Source of the DNA: NORP240 sp965222175
GTDB taxonomy: Bacteria; Pseudomonadota; Gammaproteobacteria; Pseudomonadales; Pseudohongiellaceae
Length of the DNA stretch: 64,000 nucleotides
Assembly (NCBI GenBank): GCA_965222175.1
Contig: OZ244938.1
Coordinates: 124,001-188,000, forward strand
Direction of reading: 5' to 3'
Below, one piece after another: positions 17,433-25,939 of this stretch (within the stretch, counting starts at the first letter, position 1; every line of letters starts with the position of its first letter). The position numbers and the translations under genes were made by a program. The notes under the pieces are model-generated. The model did not search any database. It saw only the letters and a list, made by a program, of their open reading frames with translations, and was not told where the DNA came from.

Positions 17433-19685
17433 TCAGCCGTGGTGGTTGTCTACGGGTTGCAATAACGCGCTGGATTGCTGCTGGCTTATCACCTGGTATC
17501 CGGGCACGGCAATTTCCAGGGTCGGTGCCCGGTCATGCCAGCGGGGTTTCCAGGTGATCTTCAGCTGGTCGTTGTCAAGGGAGGTAAGTTGGATGCTCAG
17601 GGACCCCGCCGCGGTGTGGACCGGGCCATAGGAGATGGGTTTCCCGCTACGCAGCCAGCGTTCCGGGATTCCGGCACCCAGGATGAGCCGGTCAGGACCT
17701 TCCTCCTGCACGAAGCAGCTGCGCACCATCAACAGCCACTCCGCGGACGCCCAGACATGGTGACCGTCACCCATGCATCCACCCAGGGTCTGTGGATGAA
17801 TCGCTTCCGGCCACTGGCCGGTGGGTGACGCGAGACCGGCTACGGAGTCCATAAGATCGAGGTACCGGGAATCGCCGGCGCGCAGCAGCACCTGTGCTGT
17901 CTGCAGGGTGAGATAAGCGTTCATGCCCGAATGAATCATGTCCTGGAAAAAGGCACCATGGACGAAACAGTTTTCCATCAGGAAATCCACGCAGTCCAGC
18001 AGACGAACATCATCCGGGCTGAACAGACCCAGGGGATAACCCGCGGTTATCGAGCCTATGGCCCCGGCGTCCAGGCGTCGATACGGGGCCGCCGGCATGG
18101 CAGGCCGCCTGAGTCGTTGTTTACAGGCAGCCAGGCTGCGATCGATTGCATCACTCAGTCCATCAGCGGCCTCGCGGAATTCCCGGCTCGCATCCGGTTC
18201 AACCTCGTGGAGCAGGCTCGCAGCAGCGCGCAGGCCGGCCACTGCCCAGAAATCATCCCAGTAATAGTAGTCGTTGGGCCCCAGGTGCTCGGCGCTGAAT
18301 CCGGCCGGCAACAGGCCGGCGTGCGGCGCCTCACTTTCCTCTTTCATCAGTTTTCTAATAATCCACCTGGCACCTTTCCTGATGGCGGCGTACCAGTCCT
18401 CCGGCGTGGGCAGCCCGGTGATATCGCGATAGCGTTGCAGGGTCCATAATACCTGGCCGTTGGAATCCCATTCGCCTTCCTGGGAGCGAAAATAGCCCAG
18501 GGCAGTCTGGCGATGGAAAAATTCGTCAATGGCACGCCGGGCCCGGTCATGCAGGCCGCAGCAGAGCAGGGCGTGTATAATAAATGCCGCGTCCCTGAAC
18601 CAGAACCGCTTGTAGGTGTAAGGTCCCGGATATGCATCGCGGGGAGAATGAAGAATCAGGGATGAGAGGGCGGTGTCATGGAGGTAATTGTAATGTTCAT
18701 CGGGCGAGTCAAGCCTGGTGCCCAGGTTCCTCTCGGTCTCCCAGGCATTGGGCGGCAGTGGAACCGGTGAATCGTCATCCAGCGGGACCGTCACCTTCAG
18801 TGTGCCGGATTCCGCCAGGTCGAACAGCGCGGCACCGGTAGCCAGCCCGGTGGTACATCCCACGTCGTTCTTGTCCGAGCAGGAAAATAGATTAAGAAAC
18901 ACGTCACCGTCAGCATAACTGGAAACGACGTGACGGTTTACCGGCCTGTCGAATTCGACCCGCTGCCCCTGGTTGATAATCCATTCCCGCCTGGACAACG
19001 CCAGGGAAATGCCAGTCAGTGAACTGATGCCCTCGGGATTGCAGGGGCGGGCGCTGACAATCAGCGAGGTGCGGGTCTTCTCGTCATCTGCGGCGGCAAT
19101 GTGCATTTCACATACCGGCTTTTCATTGTCGAGACGGACGGCAGCGGTGAGGGTAAGGTGCAGGCCGTTTTCGCTGCACACCGTTTCGATGGCCAGTCCG
19201 TCGTCCAGCACATAACGTTGCTGGACGTTGGCGGCACGGGAAGGAAGCAGCTTACGACCGTCTTCACTGATAAGCCAGGCATCCAGGGACCAGCTGTCCA
19301 GCAACGGAGTGAGCAGGCCACGGGGATCGACAATTGGAAAATGGTCCAGGTCCGGGTAGCCGATTGCCGTCCAGTTACGGTGGGTCTGGTTGATATGGGT
19401 GATGGCAAATGCACGTGGTGCAAAGGAAATATCCTCCGGATTGTACTGTCGCTCAATCCAGTAGGGCCACAGCCAGTCCATATTGTGCTGGATCACCTTG
19501 CTGTTGATCAGTCCCCGGGCATGAAAAACCACGCCGGCTCGCAACAGTTCGATAGGCTCACCCACTTCCGAGGGCTGCGCCAGAGACCGTAAACGGGCCA
19601 GTAACTCGACAGGATCCAGAAATCCCTGGCTTCTGGCGGCCCGGCGAATGACATAGCGTAGCGGTAACCAGCTTAGAGTCCGCAT
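17433..19685 (-). CDS. Six-hairpin glycosidase-like protein (amylo-alpha-1,6-glucosidase type)
   Basis: A 750-residue protein, ATG at 19685. The N-terminal half is beta-rich. The C-terminal half has the alpha/alpha-barrel pattern of glycogen-debranching and related glycosidases: YTYKRFWFRDAAFIIHALL, QEGEWDSNGQVLWTL and PNDYYYWDDFWAVAGLRAA, with likely acidic catalytic residues in RDAAF, EWDSNG and DDFW. No signal peptide is seen, so it is probably cytoplasmic. It starts 4 bases after the stop of the VTT-domain gene and ends 3 bases before the glycosyltransferase. I infer a shared glycan pathway; the substrate is not known. Confidence 0.82.
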   Translation of the reverse strand: MRTLSWLPLRYVIRRAARSQGFLDPVELLARLRSLAQPSEVGEPIELLRAGVVFHARGLINSKVIQHNMDWLWPYWIERQYNPEDISFAPRAFAITHINQTHRNWTAIGYPDLDHFPIVDPRGLLTPLLDSWSLDAWLISEDGRKLLPSRAANVQQRYVLDDGLAIETVCSENGLHLTLTAAVRLDNEKPVCEMHIAAADDEKTRTSLIVSARPCNPEGISSLTGISLALSRREWIINQGQRVEFDRPVNRHVVSSYADGDVFLNLFSCSDKNDVGCTTGLATGAALFDLAESGTLKVTVPLDDDSPVPLPPNAWETERNLGTRLDSPDEHYNYLHDTALSSLILHSPRDAYPGPYTYKRFWFRDAAFIIHALLCCGLHDRARRAIDEFFHRQTALGYFRSQEGEWDSNGQVLWTLQRYRDITGLPTPEDWYAAIRKGARWIIRKLMKEESEAPHAGLLPAGFSAEHLGPNDYYYWDDFWAVAGLRAAASLLHEVEPDASREFREAADGLSDAIDRSLAACKQRLRRPAMPAAPYRRLDAGAIGSITAGYPLGLFSPDDVRLLDCVDFLMENCFVHGAFFQDMIHSGMNAYLTLQTAQVLLRAGDSRYLDLMDSVAGLASPTGQWPEAIHPQTLGGCMGDGHHVWASAEWLLMVRSCFVQEEGPDRLILGAGIPERWLRSGKPISYGPVHTAAGSLSIQLTSLDNDQLKITWKPRWHDRAPTLEIAVPGYQVISQQQSSALLQPVDNHHG

Positions 19686-19689
19686 AGTG

Positions 19690-20397
19690 TTAATTCTCCG
19701 TGGAGATTTCCGGTGAATACCCTGCCAACGCACGGCGTGCCATCCGGTTCAGGTAAAAAACCGCAACCAGGGTGGCGATAAAACCCACCAGGTAGACCGA
19801 CCATTCCAAAGGTGTCCGACCGAATTGCCGGGAATCCAGGCTGGTCAGGCTGGCAGCAAGTGAGCCCAGGTAGACATTATGCAGCGAAAACGGAACCAGG
19901 CCGATGAAAGTGCCGATGCTGTATCCCCGCAACGTCACGCCAGACAAGCCAAAGAAGTAATTGGAAACCTTACCCGGGAAAAACGGTATGAGGCGTGTCA
20001 GCAGAACCACCTGTAGATCATTCTGTCGCATTTCCTCGGTCAGGTAATGTAACTTTGAATGGCGCAGTACCAGGCTGCGAAATCGTTCACCCAGAAGAAA
20101 CCGAGCGACGAGAAAAGCGATCACGGCTCCCAGCGTGGTACCGATGACGACGTACAGCGTGCCGGTGACGATGCCGAAAACAAAACCCGCCCCGGTGGTG
20201 AACAGAAACCCCGGGAGCAGGAATACTGTCGCCGACGCCATGATCAGAATGAACCAGAACCCGGCCCAAGGCTCCTGACTTTCGACCCAGCGAAGCAGCA
20301 CCAGCAACCTGTCGTCGATGTCGAACAGGAACAACAGGCCTACCAGGGCGGCAACAAAGGCCGTACTGGCCAGCAGCATGGTCAGTGGTGTTTTCAA
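19690..20397 (-). CDS. TVP38/TMEM64 (VTT/DedA-like) inner-membrane protein
   Basis: A 235-residue membrane protein with about six hydrophobic segments. The VTT (SNARE-associated) domain is clear: FLLPGFLFTTGAGFVFGIVTG, GTTLGAVIAFLVARFLLGE and the reentrant RLIPFFPGKVSNYFFGLSG. Relatives are implicated in lipid scrambling or flipping and in stress resistance. The start used is a TTG at 20397 with AGGA 11 bases upstream; an ATG at 20379 is possible. It heads the operon with the glycosidase-like and glycosyltransferase genes, which would fit movement of a lipid-linked glycan, though that is inference. Confidence 0.88.
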   Translation of the reverse strand: MKTPLTMLLASTAFVAALVGLLFLFDIDDRLLVLLRWVESQEPWAGFWFILIMASATVFLLPGFLFTTGAGFVFGIVTGTLYVVIGTTLGAVIAFLVARFLLGERFRSLVLRHSKLHYLTEEMRQNDLQVVLLTRLIPFFPGKVSNYFFGLSGVTLRGYSIGTFIGLVPFSLHNVYLGSLAASLTSLDSRQFGRTPLEWSVYLVGFIATLVAVFYLNRMARRALAGYSPEISTEN

Positions 20398-20548
20398 ATC
20401 AGGCGAATTCCTGTTTCGGTTCCGATAAATCCATTGTCAGTCGCCTGCTCCGCGCCGTGGCGTCGATGTCGCGTTTACCAGGGGCCACGGCCATTACCAG
20501 CGTAGGACAACTTGCAGTGGCGCTCGTCAGGCTCGCCCAGGGCACTTT

Positions 20549-20596
20549 CATAACAAACAGTCTGCATAACAAACAGTCTTCATAACAAACAGCCTG
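20549..20596. repeat. Three tandem copies of a 16-bp unit
   Basis: CATAACAAACAGTCTG, CATAACAAACAGTCTT and CATAACAAACAGCCTG lie head to tail without spacers in a non-coding gap. Confidence 0.9.
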
Positions 20597-20598
20597 CC

Positions 20599-20616
20599 AA
20601 TCAGTGGTTCCCTAAG
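20599..20616. repeat. Dispersed palindromic repeat, diverged copy G
   Basis: AATCAGTGGTTCCCTAAG differs from the family core by a few bases. It follows the 16-bp tandem repeats directly. Confidence 0.35.
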
Positions 20617-20638
20617 CAGTGAAGTGATCAAAAGCTCC

Positions 20639-20881
20639 CTAACTCCCGGTATCGCTGTTTTTTACCGGTTTTTCGTGTTCCCGATGAACCTCCGGGTCCA
20701 GCTCCCTGGCGCGTCGGCGCCCTTCCTGTTCGGCACGGTCCGCTTCGTCGGGATCCTGCTCCCCGGCCTTTGCGGCGGCTTCCTCTACTTTTCCGGATTT
20801 GACGAATTCCCGGGCTTTTTCCCGGTATTCGCGATCTGCTTCACGGTTACCTTCTCCGGGTTGCTGATTCTTCCTGTCCAT
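20639..20881 (-). CDS. Small highly charged protein of unknown function
   Basis: An 80-residue hydrophilic protein (MDRKNQQPGEGNREADREYR), dominated by E, K, R, D and A, with AREFVKSGKVEEAAAKAGEQ in the middle. It has no membrane segment and no cysteine. An excellent ribosome-binding site (AGGAGG, 8 bases before the ATG at 20881) supports expression. The composition is that of small disordered, often stress-induced proteins. It lies next to an ECF sigma factor gene. Confidence 0.75.
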   Translation of the reverse strand: MDRKNQQPGEGNREADREYREKAREFVKSGKVEEAAAKAGEQDPDEADRAEQEGRRRARELDPEVHREHEKPVKNSDTGS

Positions 20882-20979
20882 TAAACTGCCTCCTTTTAGT
20901 CTGGGATTGATGCGTAGCGGTACCGGCAATGTCTGACAGCCGGCCGTCTGGCTATCGGAAGGTTTGACAGCCTTCCTTT

Positions 20980-21450
20980 TCAGACATACTGACTCAGTTG
21001 CTGTCTCGCCCGATGAACCCGGGAACGGACAGTACCGATGGGTACATTCAGTGACTCGGCGATATCCTGGTAACGCCAGCCGTCAAAACAGTGCCGGTTC
21101 AGCACGGTTCGGTGCTTCTTGTCGAGATTCTGCCAGGCGTCCTGAAGTTCGGCGCAGCAGGCATAGTGGTATTCTCTGCCGGGTTCCGTGGCGGAGTCGA
21201 TAAACTGTTGAGGGGCGAAAACACTGCCAAACCGTTTCTGGCGCCGGTAACCGGTTACAAACAGGTTGTACATAATTTTCGAACACCAGCCGTGCAGATT
21301 GGTACCGCTGGTGAATTTTTCCCGGTTCTCAAGGGCCTTGACGAAGGTAGATTGCACCAGGTCATCGGCATCGTGAGAATTCCCGGTGAGGCGCAGTGCG
21401 AATCTGTGAAGTGCGGTTGACTGCTCTTTCAATTCCGAGTTGTAGAACAT
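20980..21450 (-). CDS. ECF-type RNA polymerase sigma factor
   Basis: A 156-residue sigma-70 family protein of the extracytoplasmic-function group. Region 2 is at residues about 10-75 (FALRLTGNSHDADDLVQSTF ... LHGWCSKIMYNLF). Region 4 is a helix-turn-helix at about 105-150 (DGWRYQDIAESLNVPIGTVR). Regions 1.1 and 3 are absent, as expected. A GAGGAGG ribosome-binding site precedes the ATG at 21450. I see no adjacent anti-sigma gene on either side, so the control mechanism is unclear. The small charged protein gene downstream on the same strand could be a target or partner. Confidence 0.93.
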   Translation of the reverse strand: MFYNSELKEQSTALHRFALRLTGNSHDADDLVQSTFVKALENREKFTSGTNLHGWCSKIMYNLFVTGYRRQKRFGSVFAPQQFIDSATEPGREYHYACCAELQDAWQNLDKKHRTVLNRHCFDGWRYQDIAESLNVPIGTVRSRVHRARQQLSQYV

Positions 21451-21802
21451 AACCCTGAACCCTCCTCGATTTACGAAACAGGATAGAAGGTACCTTGAAT
21501 TTGTTACTACCGTAGCTCAGGAATATAGACAGATCATTACTTGATTGTTTCAACTTTGTTAAGAACCGACCGGCCTCCCGGTGCTGACCCGCTGCCTGTT
21601 CAGACCGGGCCACGGCATGGCCGCAAGCGGAGTGGCCTTCCTAAAAATAACATGTTAACGTTACCGCGCGCCGTTGCCCCCTTGCACGTGATCGTGGCCC
21701 GGAACAAGACCTGTAAGCTGAAATCAGCTGTGAAAAATAGTGCGGTATTAATTGTGCGAGGATTAAAAAGCGTGATTGGTACAGACCCGGGCAGAACCTG
21801 AC
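21451..21802. other. Divergent intergenic region (352 bp)
   Basis: This lies between the ECF sigma gene (-) and the response-regulator gene (+). It includes AT-rich stretches and a TAACATGTTA palindrome (about 21646-21655), but no ORF I can support. It probably holds both promoters. Confidence 0.5.
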
Positions 21803-22558
21803 GTGAGCCACAACATCCTCGCCATTGACCAGGAAAAAGACACCTGGGAGCGCGTTGCAAATCACCTGGAGTCTAAGGGCTATCGGCTGCTTATTGCCTG
21901 TAGCCTGGATCAGGGCCTCAAGCACCTGGACAGTGAGCAGGTGGACCTTGTGCTCCTGCATGAAACCCTGCCCAACATCGACTACCTGGAGGCCATCAGG
22001 CTCATCAAGTCCCGTTATGTCGTGCCGCTTGTCGTCATTGCGGAAAGCAACAACACGGTTCAGACGGTAACCAGCCTTGAACTGGGGGCTGATGATTTCA
22101 TCTCCGCTCCCTTGAAGCTCGATGAATTGTCAGCGCGGATCAAGGCGAATCTCAGGCTGGTTGAAGTGGTTCAGCAGGAGACCGAGGAGCGGACCCTTGA
22201 GGAAAACGCCGGTGCCGGCTTTGCGGGTGAAGGCATTGCCGCGATTCAGTTCGACCGGTGGCGCCTGGATTTACTCCGGCAGCAGCTGCTGGACCAACAG
22301 GAAAATCCCGTTGAGTTGACTCCGGGAGAGTTGAAACTGCTTACTGCGCTGGCGCGTGCACCGCGAGTTGCCCTGAGCCGTGACCGGCTGCTGGAGGAAA
22401 CCCGGGAGGGCGATGCCGGCGGTTTTGACCGGTCCATCGACGTACAGATATCAAGGCTTCGCCAGAAGCTGGGAGATAGCGACCGGGAGCAGCCACTGAT
22501 CCGGACAGTACGCAGTTTCGGTTACATGCTTGACGTGGACACCGACGTTATCCGTTAG
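21803..22558 (+). CDS. OmpR-type response regulator with degenerate receiver
   Basis: A 251-residue protein with a receiver domain (residues 1-120) and a winged-helix DNA-binding domain (about 155-250; ELTPGELKLLTALARAPRVA, then DVQISRLRQKLGD and IRTVRSFGYML). The receiver has lost key residues: the phospho-acceptor Asp is His (H53 in LVLLHETLP), one acidic-pocket position is Gln (D9-Q10), and the conserved Lys is Ala (A102 in FISAPLKL). It probably works without aspartyl phosphorylation. I prefer the GTG at 21803 because it places the receiver as usual; a TTG at 21776 is the alternative. There is no adjacent histidine kinase. Confidence 0.88.
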   Translation: MSHNILAIDQEKDTWERVANHLESKGYRLLIACSLDQGLKHLDSEQVDLVLLHETLPNIDYLEAIRLIKSRYVVPLVVIAESNNTVQTVTSLELGADDFISAPLKLDELSARIKANLRLVEVVQQETEERTLEENAGAGFAGEGIAAIQFDRWRLDLLRQQLLDQQENPVELTPGELKLLTALARAPRVALSRDRLLEETREGDAGGFDRSIDVQISRLRQKLGDSDREQPLIRTVRSFGYMLDVDTDVIR

Positions 22559-22626
22559 TGCCGGCCGGGAACCAATCCCTCGCTCCACTGTTAGATACCC
22601 CGTACGCTCGCCAATCCGGAACAGTT

Positions 22627-23034
22627 ATGTTGACCGAATTCCAGTGTCGGGAAATCTGGCAGATGATTCAGCACAGTCACCGACCACTGTTGAGCTTCGT
22701 CGATGGCGATAAATTGCAGTCTCTTCCGCTGCAGGTTTTGCAGGACAGTTTCGATGGCACGTTCTGGTTCCTGATGTCGAAACGGCAAATGCTGGCCTGG
22801 GATCTCCAGGTCAACGATCCGGTTTGCCTGATGTTCAGGAACAGCGACAACAGTCTGGATGTCTGTCTGTACGGGATTGCCAACTTCAACGGCGACCGGA
22901 ATCTGCTGGAAAAATTCTGGCGTGTTCCCTTCAATGACCGGTTTCCAGGCGGCCCGCAGGACGCCGACTGTGTGCTCCTGGAAATCTTTATAGAGAAACT
23001 GGAAACCTGGAGTAATCCCGAAAGCCTACCTTAG
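22627..23034 (+). CDS. Pyridoxamine 5'-phosphate oxidase-like (general stress protein 26) family protein
   Basis: A 135-residue single-domain protein with the split-barrel pattern of small flavin-binding PNPOx-like proteins: FWFLMSKRQMLAWDLQVNDPVCLMF in the core, then YGIANFNGDRNLLEKFW and a VLLEIFIEKLETW end. Relatives bind FMN, F420 or heme or have lost binding; several are general stress proteins. The start at 22627 aligns with the family, and an upstream in-frame start at 22558 overlaps the response-regulator stop. It is probably cotranscribed with that regulator, 68 bases away. Confidence 0.75.
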   Translation: MLTEFQCREIWQMIQHSHRPLLSFVDGDKLQSLPLQVLQDSFDGTFWFLMSKRQMLAWDLQVNDPVCLMFRNSDNSLDVCLYGIANFNGDRNLLEKFWRVPFNDRFPGGPQDADCVLLEIFIEKLETWSNPESLP

Positions 23035-23100
23035 CCGTCAGCTGACAGGAAAAAGGCGTCACCCTGAAATTCCGGGTAAAAAGAATCGCTGGAGGTGTGT

Positions 23101-23133
23101 GCCACCTGACGCCCTGTCAGGCGGTCAGGTGGC
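23101..23133. terminator. Strong inverted repeat between convergent genes, possible terminator
   Basis: GCCACCTGAC (23101-23110) and GTCAGGTGGC (23124-23133) form a perfect 10-bp stem around a 13-base loop. There is no T-run on either side, so intrinsic termination would be weak. Its position between the ends of the genes at 23034 (+) and 23165 (-) supports the call. Confidence 0.5.
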
Positions 23134-23164
23134 ATTCGTCGAATGGGTTTCTAACGGTCAACTA

Positions 23165-23560
23165 TTATCGATGACGCTTGAATGTGCCCAGTGGTTTCTT
23201 TCTGCCGCTGGCTTCTTCGGTTTCCCCGGTTTCCAGGCTGGCTGCGTCGATGACCGGCACGTCGTAGTATCGGCGCTTGAAAGGAGGCTTGCCGCTGAAC
23301 TTCGCCGTCCACACCCGTTCGGTCTCGATTATCTGATTTTCCGCTTCCATGGCTGCCACGTCGGCAGCGGGCAACTCGATCAGCTGTCGTTTAAACGGGG
23401 GGCGACCGGAATAGTCGACGCTCCATACCTTGACCATTTCCACGTCACTGCCATCGCTGCTGCTCTCCTGGGCAAGACCTGTAGTGGCTGACAGCGCCAG
23501 CAGACCACTGGCGGCGAACGTTGTAATCAGCGATATGCGTCGGGACTTAACCATGACCAT
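23165..23560 (-). CDS. Secreted protein with twin W-SG-PPFKR repeats, unknown function
   Basis: A 131-residue precursor with a signal peptide (residues 1-31, cut near TGLAQ-E). The mature part is built on two copies of one motif 38 residues apart: V45-W-S-V-D-Y-S-G-R-P-P-F-K-R58 and V83-W-T-A-K-F-S-G-K-P-P-F-K-R96, each followed by a short I/V-E/D-L/V-P segment. The C-terminus is basic (SGRKKPLGTFKRHR). I recognise no family. An AGGAGG 8 bases upstream fixes the ATG at 23560. The gene stands alone after an AT-rich region. Confidence 0.75.
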   Translation of the reverse strand: MVMVKSRRISLITTFAASGLLALSATTGLAQESSSDGSDVEMVKVWSVDYSGRPPFKRQLIELPAADVAAMEAENQIIETERVWTAKFSGKPPFKRRYYDVPVIDAASLETGETEEASGRKKPLGTFKRHR

Positions 23561-24005
23561 GGATGTTTCCTCCTTGTGTTGGCGTGCAATACGCGAAACT
23601 CTAACAGCAGGTAGTGTAATGTTTTGGTGCGCCCTAGTTTATACATAAAAAATGAGAGTTGGTAATAGAAATCCTCTATAAGCCCCGGAAACCGATACCG
23701 CTACCCTCAATTGAACTCGATTCTAGCCAATCCCGCAGTATTTTCCAATTTATAAAATAACATCAAGATTGCTGCAATTGCCTTCATGATAACGTCGATT
23801 TGATAGATATTAGCGATATTTTACTCATGTGCACCAGGCAGGTGCAAAACGCACTGAAAAGGCGCACTGCTACCGCGTTCCTGGCATAAAAGTACTTTAA
23901 AAACAGTAATATACGAATTGGCTCGAAAATTGCTGACACTGATACAGACGCGAAAACACCTGCAACCGCTGGCCGGTCTCCTGGCCGCCAGCCCGACGCG
24001 AGACC
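23561..24005. other. AT-rich divergent intergenic region (445 bp)
   Basis: No supportable ORF. The part from 23590 to 23930 is markedly more AT-rich than the flanks. It separates the twin-repeat secreted protein (-) from the retropepsin-like gene (+) and probably carries both promoters. Confidence 0.5.
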
Positions 24006-24569
24006 ATGATGACAGCCTGCAACGCCAACGCTACAAAGATTACGGGACTGCCCCTGACCGGCTTTCGCTGGCTGCCCGTGGTCCTGGTGCTGCTGTCAGT
24101 GCTGCCCGCCGGCACACTGCAGGCGCAACAACCAGACCTGCTTCAATTGTTCGCCCACAACGTCCCCCTGGCCCAGTCAGGTGCCGGTAGCTTTAATATC
24201 AGGGCGTCGGTCGGCAACGTGGAAGACGAATTTCTTCTGGACACCGGGGCGAGCCTGGTCACTGTGAGCAACAGCCTGTTTCGGAAGATCAGGAAGAACA
24301 GTGACGTCACCAAGGTGCGTCAGGTCGGCGCCCGGCTTGCCAGTGGCAAGGTAGAGGTACTGGATGTCTATCGCGCCGAGCGTTTCGTCCTGGGTACGGA
24401 TTGCGAACTCGGGCCGGTGGAGTTTGCCGTCTATAAGCGTGGCGGTCGCAATCTGCTGGGCATGAATGCCCTAAGCCAGGCATCACCATTTGCCGTGTCT
24501 GTGACACCGCCAGCGCTGGGACTTTCCGGTTGTCTGCTGCTGGGCAGCCAGGTTTCCCTGGTGGACTGA
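24006..24569 (+). CDS. Exported or anchored retropepsin-like aspartic protease
   Basis: A 187-residue protein with an N-terminal hydrophobic signal (residues about 20-41: GFRWLPVVLVLLSVLPAGTL) and one aspartic-protease domain. The catalytic motif is FLLDTGASLVTV, followed by the family partner NLLGMNALS near the C-terminus. Like retroviral proteases it would work as a dimer. Clan AA proteases of this kind (TIGR02281-like) are common in proteobacteria and face the periplasm. The second ATG, 3 bases on, could also serve as start; the ribosome-binding site is weak. Confidence 0.85.
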   Translation: MMTACNANATKITGLPLTGFRWLPVVLVLLSVLPAGTLQAQQPDLLQLFAHNVPLAQSGAGSFNIRASVGNVEDEFLLDTGASLVTVSNSLFRKIRKNSDVTKVRQVGARLASGKVEVLDVYRAERFVLGTDCELGPVEFAVYKRGGRNLLGMNALSQASPFAVSVTPPALGLSGCLLLGSQVSLVD

Positions 24570-24615
24570 GCCTTCTGCGGGTTACCACCGCCGACCCGAC
24601 ACTGGATTGCTGAAG

Positions 24616-25830
24616 CTAGCCGGCGTCCTGCTCATTACCCTCCTCACGGTTGTCCCCGGTTGATTCGGGTTCCTCCCCGTCAGCCATTTCAGCATTCCTT
24701 TTTGCCTGTGCCCGGTCGCCGAGGATATTTTCCGGGAAATTGGCGGCGGTCGCCTGCTGGCTGATTATGCCGGCCTTCAGGGCCCGCTGCTTCCAGTTCT
24801 CCCGGGCTACAGCCCGCATACGGTGTTCGGCGTCGCTTTCGTCGGCGATATCCATGCCAAGCAGCGTTTCAATTACGTCTTCCATGGTGACGATGCCCAG
24901 CATGTTGTTCTCGCTGTCTACCACAAGTGACAGGTGTTCCTTGTTCTCCAGGAAGCGGTTGAACAACCTCGGTATTGGATAATCCTGGGAAACGGTGATC
25001 AGCTGACGGCTCAGGGACTCCAGGGTACGATCGAGTTCCTCGTGCAGCCCCGCGGCCAGAACCTCGTCCTTGAGCACATAGCCGATAATATCGCCTTCGC
25101 GCTGCATGGCGTCCTGCATGGTATAAATCGGAATCCGGGAAAACCGGTAGTGCTGATCCGAATTGATAAACTCGCTCACCGTCATGCTGGCTGGCACACT
25201 GTGCACATGGTTTCTTGGCGTCATGACGTCGCCAACCTGTACCTCGCTGAAACCAAGCAACGTTCTGATGATTTCCGATTCCTTCTGTTCGATGACCCCT
25301 TCTTTCTCACCGATTTCCGCCAGGGCCAGGAAGTCCGATCGGGACAGAACGCTGCGCCGTTCATCTTTCTTCAGGAAGCGGGTCAGTCCGGCACTGAGTT
25401 TCACCACCGGCCAGAGCAGGAACAGGACGATACGCAGCGAGGTTACCGTGAAAGGCGCAAACTCTTCCCAGTGCACGGCACCGATGGTCTTGGGAATAAT
25501 TTCTGACAGCACCAGTATCGCCATGGTCATCAGTACCGGAACCAGGAAGCCGGTGATGAGCGGGCTGGAATCGGACCAGATGGCGATGGACTGGGCTCCA
25601 ACTCCCACCGCGCCGACCGTATGGGCAATGGTGTTGAGTGTCAGAATCGCGGCCAGGGGCCGGTCGATATCTTCCTTGAATGCCTGCAGGTGTCGGCCTA
25701 TGGGCCGGCCTTCCTGAAGCTTGATCCGGGCGTAGGAAGGCGTGATGCTGAGCAAAACCGCTTCCCACAGTGAGCAAAGAAAGGAGGTGATAATGGCAAT
25801 CAGAAAAAAGCTGATCAGAGCAGTGTACAT
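24616..25830 (-). CDS. CNNM/CorC family transporter (DUF21 plus CBS pair)
   Basis: A 404-residue inner-membrane protein. The N-terminal CNNM (DUF21) domain has about four helices with ILVLSEIIPKTIGAVHWEEF in its core. Two CBS domains follow (residues about 195-330; GDVMTPRNHVHSVPASMTV, then MLGIVTMEDVIETLLGMDI). The C-terminal CorC_HlyC domain is absent and is replaced by a short polar tail (EEPESTGDNREEGNEQDAG). Members act in magnesium or cobalt efflux, with the CBS pair sensing Mg-ATP. The old label is hemolysin-like protein. Confidence 0.9.
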   Translation of the reverse strand: MYTALISFFLIAIITSFLCSLWEAVLLSITPSYARIKLQEGRPIGRHLQAFKEDIDRPLAAILTLNTIAHTVGAVGVGAQSIAIWSDSSPLITGFLVPVLMTMAILVLSEIIPKTIGAVHWEEFAPFTVTSLRIVLFLLWPVVKLSAGLTRFLKKDERRSVLSRSDFLALAEIGEKEGVIEQKESEIIRTLLGFSEVQVGDVMTPRNHVHSVPASMTVSEFINSDQHYRFSRIPIYTMQDAMQREGDIIGYVLKDEVLAAGLHEELDRTLESLSRQLITVSQDYPIPRLFNRFLENKEHLSLVVDSENNMLGIVTMEDVIETLLGMDIADESDAEHRMRAVARENWKQRALKAGIISQQATAANFPENILGDRAQAKRNAEMADGEEPESTGDNREEGNEQDAG

Positions 25831-25939
25831 CGAGTTCCCGATCTCGGCGGACCAATGTTCACCATTCTACCTAAATACCGGGGTTGCGTAACGGGAAACG
25901 TCGGTGGCCGTCGTGGCCGCAGACTTCCCGGTTAAGGTC

